Shown here piece by piece: positions 1 through 6,254 of a DNA stretch of 12,484 nt. Source of the stretch: Myxococcales bacterium (GTDB lineage: Bacteria > Myxococcota > Polyangia > Polyangiales > Polyangiaceae); NCBI GenBank assembly GCA_020430865.1, contig JAGQIY010000026.1:1-12484 (forward strand), in the 5' to 3' direction. A program made the position numbers and the translations under genes. Position 1 is the stretch's first letter, and the number at the start of each line of letters is the position of its first letter. Under the pieces are notes generated by a model. The model did no database searches. It was given only the letters and a program-made list of their open reading frames with translations, and was not told the DNA's origin.

Positions 1-1106
1 CCAGTGCCGAAGGCGTAGCCTGCCTTTCCGAACGCGCTGACGCTGTCGCTCAGCCCGATGTCTAGGCCGATCAGCACCCGGGTCGTCGCGGGGACGAAGC
101 CCGTATCGATCTTGTCGTACTTGCCCTCGACGGGGGCGCCCTGGTACTGGCTTCCATCCGCGCGGAAACAATAGAAGGGGCCGGCTTCCTGGGCATACGA
201 GGTGCAGATATCGGTGCCTCCCACCAGCGCGAGGTCCTGCTGCCCGCCGAGGCTCAGCCAGACGTTCTTGTGCTCGCGTTTTGGCTCTTCCTTCGGGGGC
301 GGCGGCTCGTCGTCCAGGTCGTCGTCGAGGTCTGGGGTCACCGGCTTCGCACAGCCGTTCGGCTCCGAGTCGCCGGGTAGACTGCGCACTTCACCATCGA
401 TCTCTTCGGCCAGCTCGACGACGAACGGTTCGTCCTCGCTACCACTCGTGGACACCAGCTCGTCCGCCAGGTTGACGGTGACGTAGTACTCGACGCTGTC
501 CTTGTTCAGCACCGCGTCGCATGGCAGGTAGGCGCCGAAGCCACCGGAGCGCGCCTCCATCGGCAGCTCCCGGAACACCTTCTGACCCTCGACACGGTAG
601 TGAACGGTGAGGATCGCGTCCGGGACGTCGCCGAGCAACTCGGCGTAGATCGGCACCGGCGTGTTCTTCTTCTGCTCGTTCACCGCATCGTGGAGCAGCG
701 TCTCCTTGCGGCCTCCTGCCTTGAGGAACAGCTTCTTCACGTCCGGGCTCGCGTAGGCTCGCGGCAGCGTGACCCCCTTGTCGAGCTTGACTGCCTTCTG
801 GAAGTTGAAGAGCGCCGCGCGCTTGTTGTTGAAGCCGGTGGCGTAGAGGAGTCCCAGGTCTCGATACAGCCGCGCCTTGACCGGAGCCTCGCAGCCGCGG
901 CACTTGTTCAGCGCGGTCTTGAGCTTCTTCAGCGCGGCCTTGAAGTCCGTCGCCAGGAAGTCTTCGTTCAGCGCTTGATCCGCGAGCCTGAGTGACTCCT
1001 CGGCGGGGCCAGCGTGGGCGGTCTGCAGCCAAGCGAGCGCGGCGAGTGTGGTGGCGAGGGCGAACGCGTGATGGGGACGGGGGAGGGCGAATGTGCGGGA
1101 CGACAC
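1..1106 (-). CDS. Secreted TPR-like / outer-membrane beta-barrel-type protein, C-terminus cut by window edge
   Basis: The frame is open from a GTG at 1106 to the left edge, giving about 368 residues without a stop. The start is chosen because AGGGA (plus 1114-1118) lies 7 nt upstream. Residues 1-32 form a signal peptide ending near Ala-His-Ala. Residues 38-115 are alpha-helical and TPR-like: a helix pair around KAALKKLKTAL, two cysteines at 69 and 72, then a YRDLGLLYA helix. Residues 140-245 read as a beta-rich domain, followed by an acidic/proline linker (DLDDDLDDEPPPPKEEPKRE) at about 259-278. After about residue 280 the sequence alternates hydrophobic and polar residues (NVWLSLGGQQDLALVGG; TTRVLIGLDIGLSD), as in an outer-membrane barrel. 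It probably acts in the cell envelope; no enzyme motif is visible. The architecture is familiar from myxobacterial hypothetical proteins, but the function is unknown. It is transcribed leftward, like the lipoprotein gene at 1270-1800. Confidence 0.75.
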   Translation of the reverse strand, partial: MSSRTFALPRPHHAFALATTLAALAWLQTAHAGPAEESLRLADQALNEDFLATDFKAALKKLKTALNKCRGCEAPVKARLYRDLGLLYATGFNNKRAALFNFQKAVKLDKGVTLPRAYASPDVKKLFLKAGGRKETLLHDAVNEQKKNTPVPIYAELLGDVPDAILTVHYRVEGQKVFRELPMEARSGGFGAYLPCDAVLNKDSVEYYVTVNLADELVSTSGSEDEPFVVELAEEIDGEVRSLPGDSEPNGCAKPVTPDLDDDLDDEPPPPKEEPKREHKNVWLSLGGQQDLALVGGTDICTSYAQEAGPFYCFRADGSQYQGAPVEGKYDKIDTGFVPATTRVLIGLDIGLSDSVSAFGKAGYAFGT

Positions 1107-1113
1107 GGCAATT

Positions 1114-1118
1114 TCCCT
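1114..1118 (-). promoter_or_regulatory. Ribosome binding site fixing the GTG start of the left-edge gene
   Basis: On the minus strand AGGGA lies 7 nt before the GTG at 1106. No other in-frame start nearby has such a site. It is one of the few clear Shine-Dalgarno sequences in the window. Confidence 0.5.
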
Positions 1119-1221
1119 ATGAGAATGCGAGGGCGTGAGGCGCGGCGCGCGGGATAGTAGCGGTGACGCAAGCGCCGACGCGGAGAAAACACGGCAGATC
1201 AGCCGCGGATCCCACACGACT

Positions 1222-1250
1222 GAAAAACTTTTGCCGGCCCCGGCGCCGGG
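1222..1250 (-). terminator. Candidate intrinsic terminator downstream of the 1270-1800 lipoprotein gene
   Basis: Read on the minus strand, a very GC-rich self-complementary block (CCCGGCGCCGGGGCCGGC) starts about 20 nt after the stop codon at 1270. It can form a five-base-pair CCGGC/GCCGG stem with a six-base loop. CAAAA then GTTTTT follow. The T run sits 5 nt past the stem rather than directly against it, so this is a reasonable but imperfect Rho-independent terminator. Confidence 0.4.
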
Positions 1251-1269
1251 TCGATTCGTCCTGTTCGCC

Positions 1270-1800
1270 TCACTCGCAAGAGCACGCCTGCAGGCGCGCG
1301 GCGTGCTCCTTCACACGGCCTCGCGCCTTGGTGCAGCGCTGGTCCGTGTCGCCCGCGAGCCGGCAGATTCCATCCGCCGCTCGCTGCAGCGAAGCGAACG
1401 CCTGACAGGCACGCGTGCAGCGTCCGTCTCCTTCGCTGAGGGCGGTCGCCGCAGCACCAAAAAGCTGGTTCAGCTCCAGGTCGGCCGTCTTGAAGGCGCG
1501 CTCCGCGCTCGCCAGGTCCGTGAAGCTGGCAGCGTCCTTCGCTTTCTCTTGCTTCAGCTCGCCCCCGGTTGCTGGTGCCGGGGTCCTGGTCGACTTGGGT
1601 AGGCCGGCTCCGGGCGCCTCAGGCTCCTCGGCGGCCTTCGATTCGGGGCGTTGCTCTTCGTCGCTGGGCTCCTGGTCGCCTGGCGCGGCCTGGGCTGGAG
1701 CCGACTGCGGCGCTTGGCTCGGTCGAGGCGGTTCGTCCTTCTTGGCGCAGGCGCAAGCGACGCACACCACGCAACACAGCACTAGCTCCCTACAGCGCAT
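1270..1800 (-). CDS. Cysteine-rich lipoprotein of unknown function
   Basis: A 176-residue protein. The N-terminus is a short hydrophobic, cysteine-studded segment (MRCRELVLCCVVCVACACAKK) that looks like a lipoprotein signal. The likely lipidated Cys is one of those at 13-18, just before Lys-Lys, although none fits the lipobox perfectly. Residues 22-90 are a Pro/Ala/Glu-rich spacer, consistent with tethering to a membrane. Residues 95-176 form a compact helical domain with six cysteines (128, 132, 146, 156, 173, 175) that could make disulfides in the periplasm. No catalytic motif is visible. The frame is open well upstream, but the signal-like N-terminus supports the ATG at 1800; GAGGGAG lies 14 nt upstream, further than usual. 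It is divergent from the oxidoreductase at 1891, with 90 nt between. I do not recognise a named family. Confidence 0.75.
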   Translation of the reverse strand: MRCRELVLCCVVCVACACAKKDEPPRPSQAPQSAPAQAAPGDQEPSDEEQRPESKAAEEPEAPGAGLPKSTRTPAPATGGELKQEKAKDAASFTDLASAERAFKTADLELNQLFGAAATALSEGDGRCTRACQAFASLQRAADGICRLAGDTDQRCTKARGRVKEHAARLQACSCE

Positions 1801-1890
1801 CGCGAGCGAGCATACTCCCTCGGCGCCAGCGTCGTCCCGGGTTCCCCGAACGACTTGACGCCGACCGCCGTTGGCTGAAGGCAAACGGCC

Positions 1891-2952
1891 ATGAGTGAAC
1901 CGCGCTTCTTGATCTATGGTGCCTACGGCTACACGGGGGAGTTGACGGCACGGTTCGCAGCCGAGCGCGGCATGCGTCCCATCCTGGCGGGGCGCAACCC
2001 CGCGAAGACCGAAGCGGTGGCGAGGCGCTTCGGTCTCGAGGCGCGGTCCTTTGGGCTGAACGACCCCGAGGCGCTGCAGCAAGGCTTGCGTGGCGTGGCC
2101 GTCGTGCTGCACTGCGCCGGCCCCTTCGAGGTGACGTCGAAGCCGATGCTGGACGCCTGTCTGGCGGTCAAGGCGCACTACCTGGACATCACGGGAGAGA
2201 TCCAGGTGTTCGAAGCGGCCCGGGCACGCGACGCGGAGGCCAAGTCGGCGGGGATCTGCGTGATGCCCGGGACTGGCTTCGACGTCGTGCCGTCGGATTG
2301 CCTCGCGCTGCATCTGAAGCTGCGCATGCCCGACGCCACATTCCTACGTCTCGCGTTCATGGGCTTGACCAAGACCTCTCATGGGACCGCGACCACGATG
2401 GTGCGGAACCTGGGCAAGAGCGGCTTGGTGCGGCGCGGTGGCGAGATCGTGGATAGCCCGCTGGGCAGCCTGACCCGCGTGGTCGACTTCGGTGAGCCAG
2501 GGGAACGGCACTGCATGGCGATTCCGTGGGGAGATGTTTCGACCGCCTTCTTCAGCACCGGGATCCCGAACATCGAGGTCTATACGCGAGTGCCCAAGGT
2601 CGCGGCTCTCGCCGCTCGCCTGGCCGATGCACTGCCTGCGCTGATGGGATCGGGCTTCGTGAAGGATCGGCTCCAGCGCCGAGTCGATCAGGGACCCGCT
2701 GGTCCAACGGACGCGGAGCGGGCCCGCGGGGCCAGCTTTCTCTGGGGCGAAGTGGAGAACGCTGCGGGTGAGCGCTTGGCGAGTCGGCTCAAGACGCCGG
2801 AGGGCTACTCGCTGACCGCCGACGCGTCTCTACACGTGGTAGACAATGCCCTGGCCGGCAAGCTGCCGAGCGGCTTCCAGACGCCCTCCAGCGCCCTGGG
2901 CGCGGACTTCGTGCTTGGACTGCGCGACGTGCGGCGCGAAGACCTGCTGTAG
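1891..2952 (+). CDS. Saccharopine dehydrogenase-like NAD(P)-binding oxidoreductase (trans-acting enoyl reductase-like)
   Basis: 353 residues. An N-terminal Rossmann fold is shown by the nucleotide-binding loop G10-AYGYTG16 after a beta strand (FLIY), and by LAGRN at 32-36, the usual second-strand region. HCAGPF at 74-79 and HYLDITGE at 96-103 are hallmarks of the saccharopine-dehydrogenase-like superfamily, as is MPGTGFDVVPSD at 125-136. The C-terminal GFQTPSSALGADFV matches the conserved family end (G..TP..a.G). Relatives include human SCCPDH-like proteins and mycobacterial trans-acting enoyl reductases that reduce polyketide-derived lipids; true saccharopine or lysine metabolism is unlikely. 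It probably reduces a lipid-linked or acyl substrate with NADPH, but the substrate cannot be read. GAAGG at 1877-1881 is a weak ribosome site 9 nt before the ATG. The gene stands alone on the plus strand, converging with the lipoprotein gene that ends at 3059. Confidence 0.85.
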   Translation: MSEPRFLIYGAYGYTGELTARFAAERGMRPILAGRNPAKTEAVARRFGLEARSFGLNDPEALQQGLRGVAVVLHCAGPFEVTSKPMLDACLAVKAHYLDITGEIQVFEAARARDAEAKSAGICVMPGTGFDVVPSDCLALHLKLRMPDATFLRLAFMGLTKTSHGTATTMVRNLGKSGLVRRGGEIVDSPLGSLTRVVDFGEPGERHCMAIPWGDVSTAFFSTGIPNIEVYTRVPKVAALAARLADALPALMGSGFVKDRLQRRVDQGPAGPTDAERARGASFLWGEVENAAGERLASRLKTPEGYSLTADASLHVVDNALAGKLPSGFQTPSSALGADFVLGLRDVRREDLL

Positions 2953-3058
2953 AATTTGCTCGTCTCAGCCACGCGAAGGCGAAAGCCCCACGCCCTCACC
3001 TTCCTGGGGCCGCGGCTCTCGCACCTGGGGACCTCCCGCGAACCACGGAGACAGGACG

Positions 3059-3517
3059 CTACTTGCCAGCCGGGGTCGCGACCGTTCCGCATTGCTCGAC
3101 GAGCCCGTCGAGGTTCTCGTCGTGCTGCTGGCCGATTCGCTGCATCTTGGCCGTCGCCGCGCTCAGCTCGGAGTAGACCCGAGCTCGATCGATGTCCTTC
3201 AAGGCGAAGACGTAGTCCTCCTGGTTCTTCATCTCTGCGCGCCGAAGCGCATCCAAACCAGCATCTGACAGCTTCAGCTCGCCAAGTCTGCGCTTCGCGT
3301 CCAGCAGTTCGTCGTAGCGAGCTTTGCGTTCGGCGGCTGCCCTGGGGAAGGATAGTCGTAGCTTCTCCACTTCGATCAGCGAGGAGCGGAGCTCTCCGCA
3401 CTGCTCGGCCTTGGGTCGGCCACAGCCGCTGAGCAGCGGCGCCAGCGCCAGCATCGCGATCAGCATCGAGGCGGCGCCAAGGCGCGGCCCGCGAGTATTC
3501 GTGTCGATCTCCCCCAT
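3059..3517 (-). CDS. Small helical lipoprotein of unknown function
   Basis: 152 residues. A hydrophobic stretch (LIAMLALAPLLSGC) ends in a clear lipobox, L29-S30-G31-C32, so the mature protein starts at Cys32 and is membrane-anchored. The mature part is almost entirely charged alpha helix (about residues 38-143) and may be coiled coil. Two further cysteines, 40 and 143, sit at the two ends and could close a disulfide. The ATG at 3517 gives an unusually long 17-residue n-region. A second in-frame Met at residue 18 would give a more typical signal peptide, but neither start has a convincing ribosome site. It is divergent from the FadR-like regulator. Its probable promoter overlaps the regulator's palindromic operator, so it may be co-regulated with the lipid genes. 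No named family recognised. Confidence 0.75.
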   Translation of the reverse strand: MGEIDTNTRGPRLGAASMLIAMLALAPLLSGCGRPKAEQCGELRSSLIEVEKLRLSFPRAAAERKARYDELLDAKRRLGELKLSDAGLDALRRAEMKNQEDYVFALKDIDRARVYSELSAATAKMQRIGQQHDENLDGLVEQCGTVATPAGK

Positions 3518-3546
3518 GAACCCGTGAATGAGCGAGGCAAGCGGGA

Positions 3547-3552
3547 ATTACA
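3547..3552 (-). promoter_or_regulatory. Candidate -10 box for the 3059-3517 lipoprotein gene
   Basis: On the minus strand TGTAAT matches five of six positions of TATAAT and lies about 30 nt before the ATG at 3517. The matching -35 position falls inside the palindrome at 3566-3576, so a bound repressor would block it. No good -35 hexamer is visible, so this is a suggestion only. Confidence 0.3.
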
Positions 3553-3565
3553 AGCTCGCGTCTAC

Positions 3566-3576
3566 TGGTCAGACCA
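3566..3576. promoter_or_regulatory. FadR-type operator palindrome TGGTCAGACCA
   Basis: A perfect five-base inverted repeat around a central A in the 68-nt divergent spacer between the lipoprotein gene and the regulator gene. It fits the TNGTNNNACNA rule for FadR-subfamily GntR regulators. It also matches the core of the E. coli FadR operator (TGGTC-N-GACCA). It starts 20 nt before the TTG start of the FadR-like gene and covers the -35 position of the candidate leftward promoter. Autoregulation plus control of the lipoprotein gene is the simple reading. Confidence 0.65.
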
Positions 3577-3585
3577 CTGAGCCAG

Positions 3586-4350
3586 TTGACAAGTGCCCAG
3601 GTGGCGCGCGAAGCTGACGCGGTGCTCAGCGCGGTCCAACGTCAGTCCCTGTCCGAAGCGGTGTTCCTCCAGCTGCGGGGCGCCATCCTGGACGGTGGCT
3701 TCGCCCCAGGAGATGCCTTGCCCGCCGAACGCAGCCTGTGCGAGCGCTTCGGGGTCAATCGCGCGGCGCTGCGCGAGGCGCTGAAGCGCCTCGAGGAGCT
3801 GCGGCTGATCACCATCCGTCAGGGCGAGGCCACCCGCGTGCGGGACTACCGACTGAGCGGCGGGCTCGAGCTACTCGTCGCGCTGCTCTTCGACTCCGGC
3901 GGGGGCCTCCGGCTCGACGTCGCGCGTTCCTTCATCGAGCTGCGGACCGCGCTCGGGCCAGACATCGCTCGGCTCGCCGCCAGGCGCGCACGGCCCGAGC
4001 AGATCGACGCCCTTCGGGACTGCCTGGGTGCGTTGCGTCGGATCAAAGCGGAGGGCGGGGACGTGGTGGCGCTCCAGCGCGCGAGCCTCGAGTTCTGGCG
4101 TCAGCTGGTGCTCGCTTCGCACAACGTGGCCTACCAGCTCGCGTTCAACACGATGGAGCGGGGGTGGAGCGAGGTGCAGGACGCCCTCGCCCCCGCCCTC
4201 GCCGCCGAGGTGACGGACACCGAGAGCTACGAGTCGTTGACGAACGCCATCGCGCGACACCGGCCTGAGCTGGCGAGGCGGCTGGCCGAGGCGCTGGTGA
4301 AGAAGGGCGCGGCCGGCATCGAGAAGTTGCTTGCAGCGCTCGGCGGCTGA
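3586..4350 (+). CDS. FadR-like GntR-family transcriptional regulator, probably acyl-CoA responsive
   Basis: 254 residues from the TTG at 3586; GTG at 3601 or 3622 are alternatives because no start has a good ribosome site. Residues 20-88 are the GntR winged helix-turn-helix: L45-PAER, FGVNRAALREAL at 55-66, then the wing ITIRQGEATRV. Aligned to E. coli FadR, Arg35, Arg45 and Arg49 correspond to Arg49, Arg59 and Arg63 here, while His65 becomes Gln79 and Thr44 becomes Asn58. The C-terminal helical domain lacks the metal-binding histidines of FCD regulators. Instead it follows FadR: EFWRQLVLASHNVAYQLAFN at 169-188 parallels the E. coli stretch containing FASGNPIYGLILN, and SGGLELL parallels SGLNILE. 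So it probably senses long-chain acyl-CoA and releases DNA. It is followed after 31 nt by a fatty-acid hydroxylase gene, its likely target and operon partner. Confidence 0.88.
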   Translation: MTSAQVAREADAVLSAVQRQSLSEAVFLQLRGAILDGGFAPGDALPAERSLCERFGVNRAALREALKRLEELRLITIRQGEATRVRDYRLSGGLELLVALLFDSGGGLRLDVARSFIELRTALGPDIARLAARRARPEQIDALRDCLGALRRIKAEGGDVVALQRASLEFWRQLVLASHNVAYQLAFNTMERGWSEVQDALAPALAAEVTDTESYESLTNAIARHRPELARRLAEALVKKGAAGIEKLLAALGG

Positions 4351-4371
4351 CCGCCCCGCGACCGATTACCT

Positions 4372-4376
4372 GGAGG
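4372..4376 (+). promoter_or_regulatory. Strong ribosome binding site GGAGG for the hydroxylase gene
   Basis: GGAGG lies 2 nt before the ATG at 4379 and 5 nt before the ATG at 4382. The second spacing is functional, so the second ATG is preferred. The site lies just past the regulator's stop at 4350, consistent with translation from a shared mRNA. Confidence 0.6.
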
Positions 4377-4381
4377 AAATG

Positions 4382-5080
4382 ATGAACGGTTCAGTCGAAC
4401 GGCGAGTCAGGGAGCCTGAGCGCAAGGACTTCGTGGATGGGGAGTCCATCAAGACGTTGGGCGCCGCCGCCCGGGCCTTCTGGGGGCGCCCAGGTGTGCG
4501 CAAGATGGCGGCTTCCGCGCTGGGCGGGCTGGCCTTGCGCGCGTGCCTCGGGCCGCCTGGAGTGGCTGACTTGAAGGTCGCCCTGGGGGTCGCGAGCTTC
4601 TGGCCCCTCCAGGAGTGGCTCGCCCACAAGTACCTGCTTCACATCCGACCCTTCGAGGTGGCCGGGAGGCGTCTCGATCCGGGATTCGCTCGCGCACATC
4701 GCGCCCATCACAGGAACCCGCGAGACATCGACTACACCTTCCTGCCGGAGCCGGTGGTCAACGTCGCGATCCCTGCCAGTGCCGCGATGTGGGTGCTGGG
4801 CGCGCGGTCCATGCGGGGGGCTGCGACGGGGATCGCCGCCTACTCCGCCATGGCGCTGGCTTACGAGTGGACGCACTTCCTGGTCCACACTGGCTACAAG
4901 CCGAGCAGCGCCTGGTTCAAGCGGGTGCGTCGCAACCACCGCTTCCATCATTATCGAAACGAACGCTACTGGTACGCCTTCACCGTGCCCCACGTCGACG
5001 GGCTACTGGGTACGGAGCCGGATCCGAAGAGCGTGCCTGTCTCAAATACCGCACGGAACCTACACGGGCTGGAGGGCTAG
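4382..5080 (+). CDS. Fatty acid hydroxylase / sterol desaturase superfamily membrane enzyme
   Basis: 232 residues from the ATG at 4382; ATG 4379 would add one Met, and an upstream in-frame ATG at 4331 lies inside the regulator gene. The di-iron histidine boxes are all present: H82-KYLL-H87, H106-RAHH110, H165-FLV-H169 and N185-HRFHH190, followed by PHVDGLLGTEPD at 203-214, a typical family ending. Hydrophobic helices lie at about 42-76 and 125-168, so the enzyme should sit in the inner membrane with its di-iron site facing the cytosol. Family members insert oxygen or a double bond into acyl chains, sterols or carotenoids using O2. The exact substrate is not readable; a fatty acyl chain is the best guess because the gene is directly downstream of a FadR-like regulator. 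Length is normal for the compact bacterial members. Confidence 0.87.
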   Translation: MNGSVERRVREPERKDFVDGESIKTLGAAARAFWGRPGVRKMAASALGGLALRACLGPPGVADLKVALGVASFWPLQEWLAHKYLLHIRPFEVAGRRLDPGFARAHRAHHRNPRDIDYTFLPEPVVNVAIPASAAMWVLGARSMRGAATGIAAYSAMALAYEWTHFLVHTGYKPSSAWFKRVRRNHRFHHYRNERYWYAFTVPHVDGLLGTEPDPKSVPVSNTARNLHGLEG

Positions 5081-5108
5081 GCTGCTATTGTTGCAGTTGC
5101 TGCTATTG
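5081..5108 (+). repeat. 10-bp direct repeat GCTGCTATTG, 18-nt period
   Basis: GCTGCTATTG occurs at 5081-5090 and again at 5099-5108, starting directly after the hydroxylase stop codon. The surrounding stretch to 5150 is locally less GC-rich than its surroundings. It could be a tandem binding site for the promoter of the 5186 gene, or simple slippage debris. Confidence 0.4.
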
Positions 5109-5185
5109 ATCGCGGAAAATTTGCCGTCTGACAGGACTGGTTCGCGCGCGAGGTGGGGCGCACGCGCACGGATTCGGGAGGCAGG

Positions 5186-5452
5186 ATGGAAGCAGTCGGA
5201 AACGCGGGGTCACGGCAGTGGCGGGTCGCACGGGGAACGCGCCGGGCGGCCCCGGTGGGGTACATCGCTCGCGAGCTGGGCTTGATGGACGACCTCGATG
5301 TGCTGGCAGTGTTGAATCGTCAGCGTGCTACCGGCGAGCTGTTCTGTGAGGCGGCGACCGCCCTGCAGTTGCTCAGCCCGGACGCCGCGCGACGAGTGCT
5401 CGAGGAGCAACGCGCGAGGCGCAGCGAGGAGCTCCGGGTCGAGCCGGGTTGA
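5186..5452 (+). CDS. Small stand-alone protein with two MshEN-like repeats
   Basis: 88 residues. The start is the ATG at 5186 because GGGAGG (5176-5181) lies 4 nt upstream; a longer ORF from 5153 has no such site. After a basic N-terminus, residues 25-46 read GYIARELGLMDDLDVLA then VLNRQ. They align without gaps to the GxLLVExGLIxxxxLxxALxxQ pattern of the MshEN/GspE N-terminal domain. Residues 54-75, ending RRVLEEQ, are a second, more divergent copy. In MshE-type ATPases tandem MshEN motifs bind cyclic-di-GMP, but stand-alone copies in myxobacteria have no assigned role. The first motif has Pro-Val where MshEN usually has Arg-Leu, so nucleotide binding is uncertain. Third codon positions are strongly G/C, supporting a real gene. 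It lies 105 nt after the hydroxylase and converges on the 5478-6254 gene. Confidence 0.65.
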   Translation: MEAVGNAGSRQWRVARGTRRAAPVGYIARELGLMDDLDVLAVLNRQRATGELFCEAATALQLLSPDAARRVLEEQRARRSEELRVEPG

Positions 5453-5477
5453 GCGCGTCCCGCGTTCCTGGAGAGGC

Positions 5478-6254
5478 TCATCTGGTCGGGGCGCGCGCTC
5501 GGTCACCATCGAGCGATGTCGGTTCGACTGCTCGGGCCTGGCGAAGCACCACGTGATTGAGTCGCTGCTGGCGCAGGAGCAGGGCGAGCGCAGCCGTCTG
5601 TTGCTTGGGCTGGAGTGGGTCGAGCACGATCTCCACGACTGCCTCTCGGGGCAGGGGAACCACGAGCATTGGCTGCAGGTCCTTGGCAGCGGTCGTCATC
5701 ACCTTCAGGCGCGGATCGTTGTGCAGGCGAACGCTGACGACCGCGAGCGTCCAGTCCAGTCCGGATTCTGGGGGGGAGAGGGCAAGCAGCGTCGAGACGA
5801 AGGCCAGCACCGCTTCTCGTTTCGCCTTCGCCGGGGGAGCGTCGTTCCGCCAGCCCCGGCGGCTCAGGATGGTGTCCAGGATCTGTTCGGGGGAGCCGTT
5901 GCTTCGAGGGACCAGGACGGTGTTCGGCAGCTGGCTCAACGTCCTGGCATCCAAGCCGATGCTCACTTCTCCTGCCGACCCGCAGCGTTCGCGGGCGGAG
6001 AAGGCGAGGGTAGAGAGCGTTGTTGCCTCGCGGAGACGCGTATGCTGCGCCGTGGCCTCGAGAGCCGCCGCGGCGGCTCTCGAGCGCTGCGCGCCGTGAG
6101 TCAGCGCTAGCGCGGCAAGTCGATCCGCCTCGGCCCAGTCGAGGCTTGGGGCTTGCGCGCCATCCGACCTCGAGTGGCCCTGAGGCGTGAGCTCCATATT
6201 TCCGTGCAGGAATGGGACTAGGCCGGCGAGCGACGTATGGTGATACAGGATCAT
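5478..6254 (-). CDS. Hypothetical protein, weakly DUF2971-like
   Basis: 258 residues from the ATG at 6254; the frame is open further upstream, but Met-Ile-Leu-Tyr-His-His fits a natural start. The opening ILYHHTSLAGLVPFLHGN resembles the LYHYTS-x-x-GL-x-x-IL beginning of DUF2971 proteins. LAFSARERCGSAGEVSIGLD at 83-102 resembles their central CFS...WG.YG..G.GVAIGFD block, with many positions lost. EIVLDPLQ at 208-215 fits their later Iv.GP strand. DUF2971 genes often sit in accessory or defence-like regions, but their biochemical role is unknown. Residues 55-66 are encoded by a 28-bp perfect palindrome (6057-6084). No signal peptide or membrane helix is evident. It ends 25 nt from the MshEN-like gene. 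The family call is tentative; the coding call is firmer. Confidence 0.6.
   Translation of the reverse strand: MILYHHTSLAGLVPFLHGNMELTPQGHSRSDGAQAPSLDWAEADRLAALALTHGAQRSRAAAAALEATAQHTRLREATTLSTLAFSARERCGSAGEVSIGLDARTLSQLPNTVLVPRSNGSPEQILDTILSRRGWRNDAPPAKAKREAVLAFVSTLLALSPPESGLDWTLAVVSVRLHNDPRLKVMTTAAKDLQPMLVVPLPREAVVEIVLDPLQPKQQTAALALLLRQQRLNHVVLRQARAVEPTSLDGDRARAPTR
6057..6084. repeat. 28-bp perfect palindrome with 14-bp arms and no spacer
   Basis: The sequence reads CTCGAGAGCCGCCG and then its exact reverse complement. It lies inside the 5478-6254 reading frame, where it encodes the Ser-Arg-Ala5-Leu-Glu run. It can extrude a cruciform or form a hairpin in the mRNA. It may be an expansion in an Ala-rich segment or a tiny inserted element. 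Confidence 0.85.

Noticed and set aside
439..1032. Long open frame on the minus strand
   Set aside because: It lies in another frame of the left-edge gene; its protein is a low-complexity Arg/Ala/Gly mix, while the true frame has a signal peptide and ribosome site.
1801..2313. Upstream extension of the cysteine-rich lipoprotein frame
   Set aside because: It runs antisense through the oxidoreductase gene, and the signal-like N-terminus at 1800 is the natural start.
2953..3058. Terminator between the convergent oxidoreductase and lipoprotein genes
   Set aside because: Only a CCCCA/TGGGG pair with a long loop is visible and there is no T tract; too weak to call.
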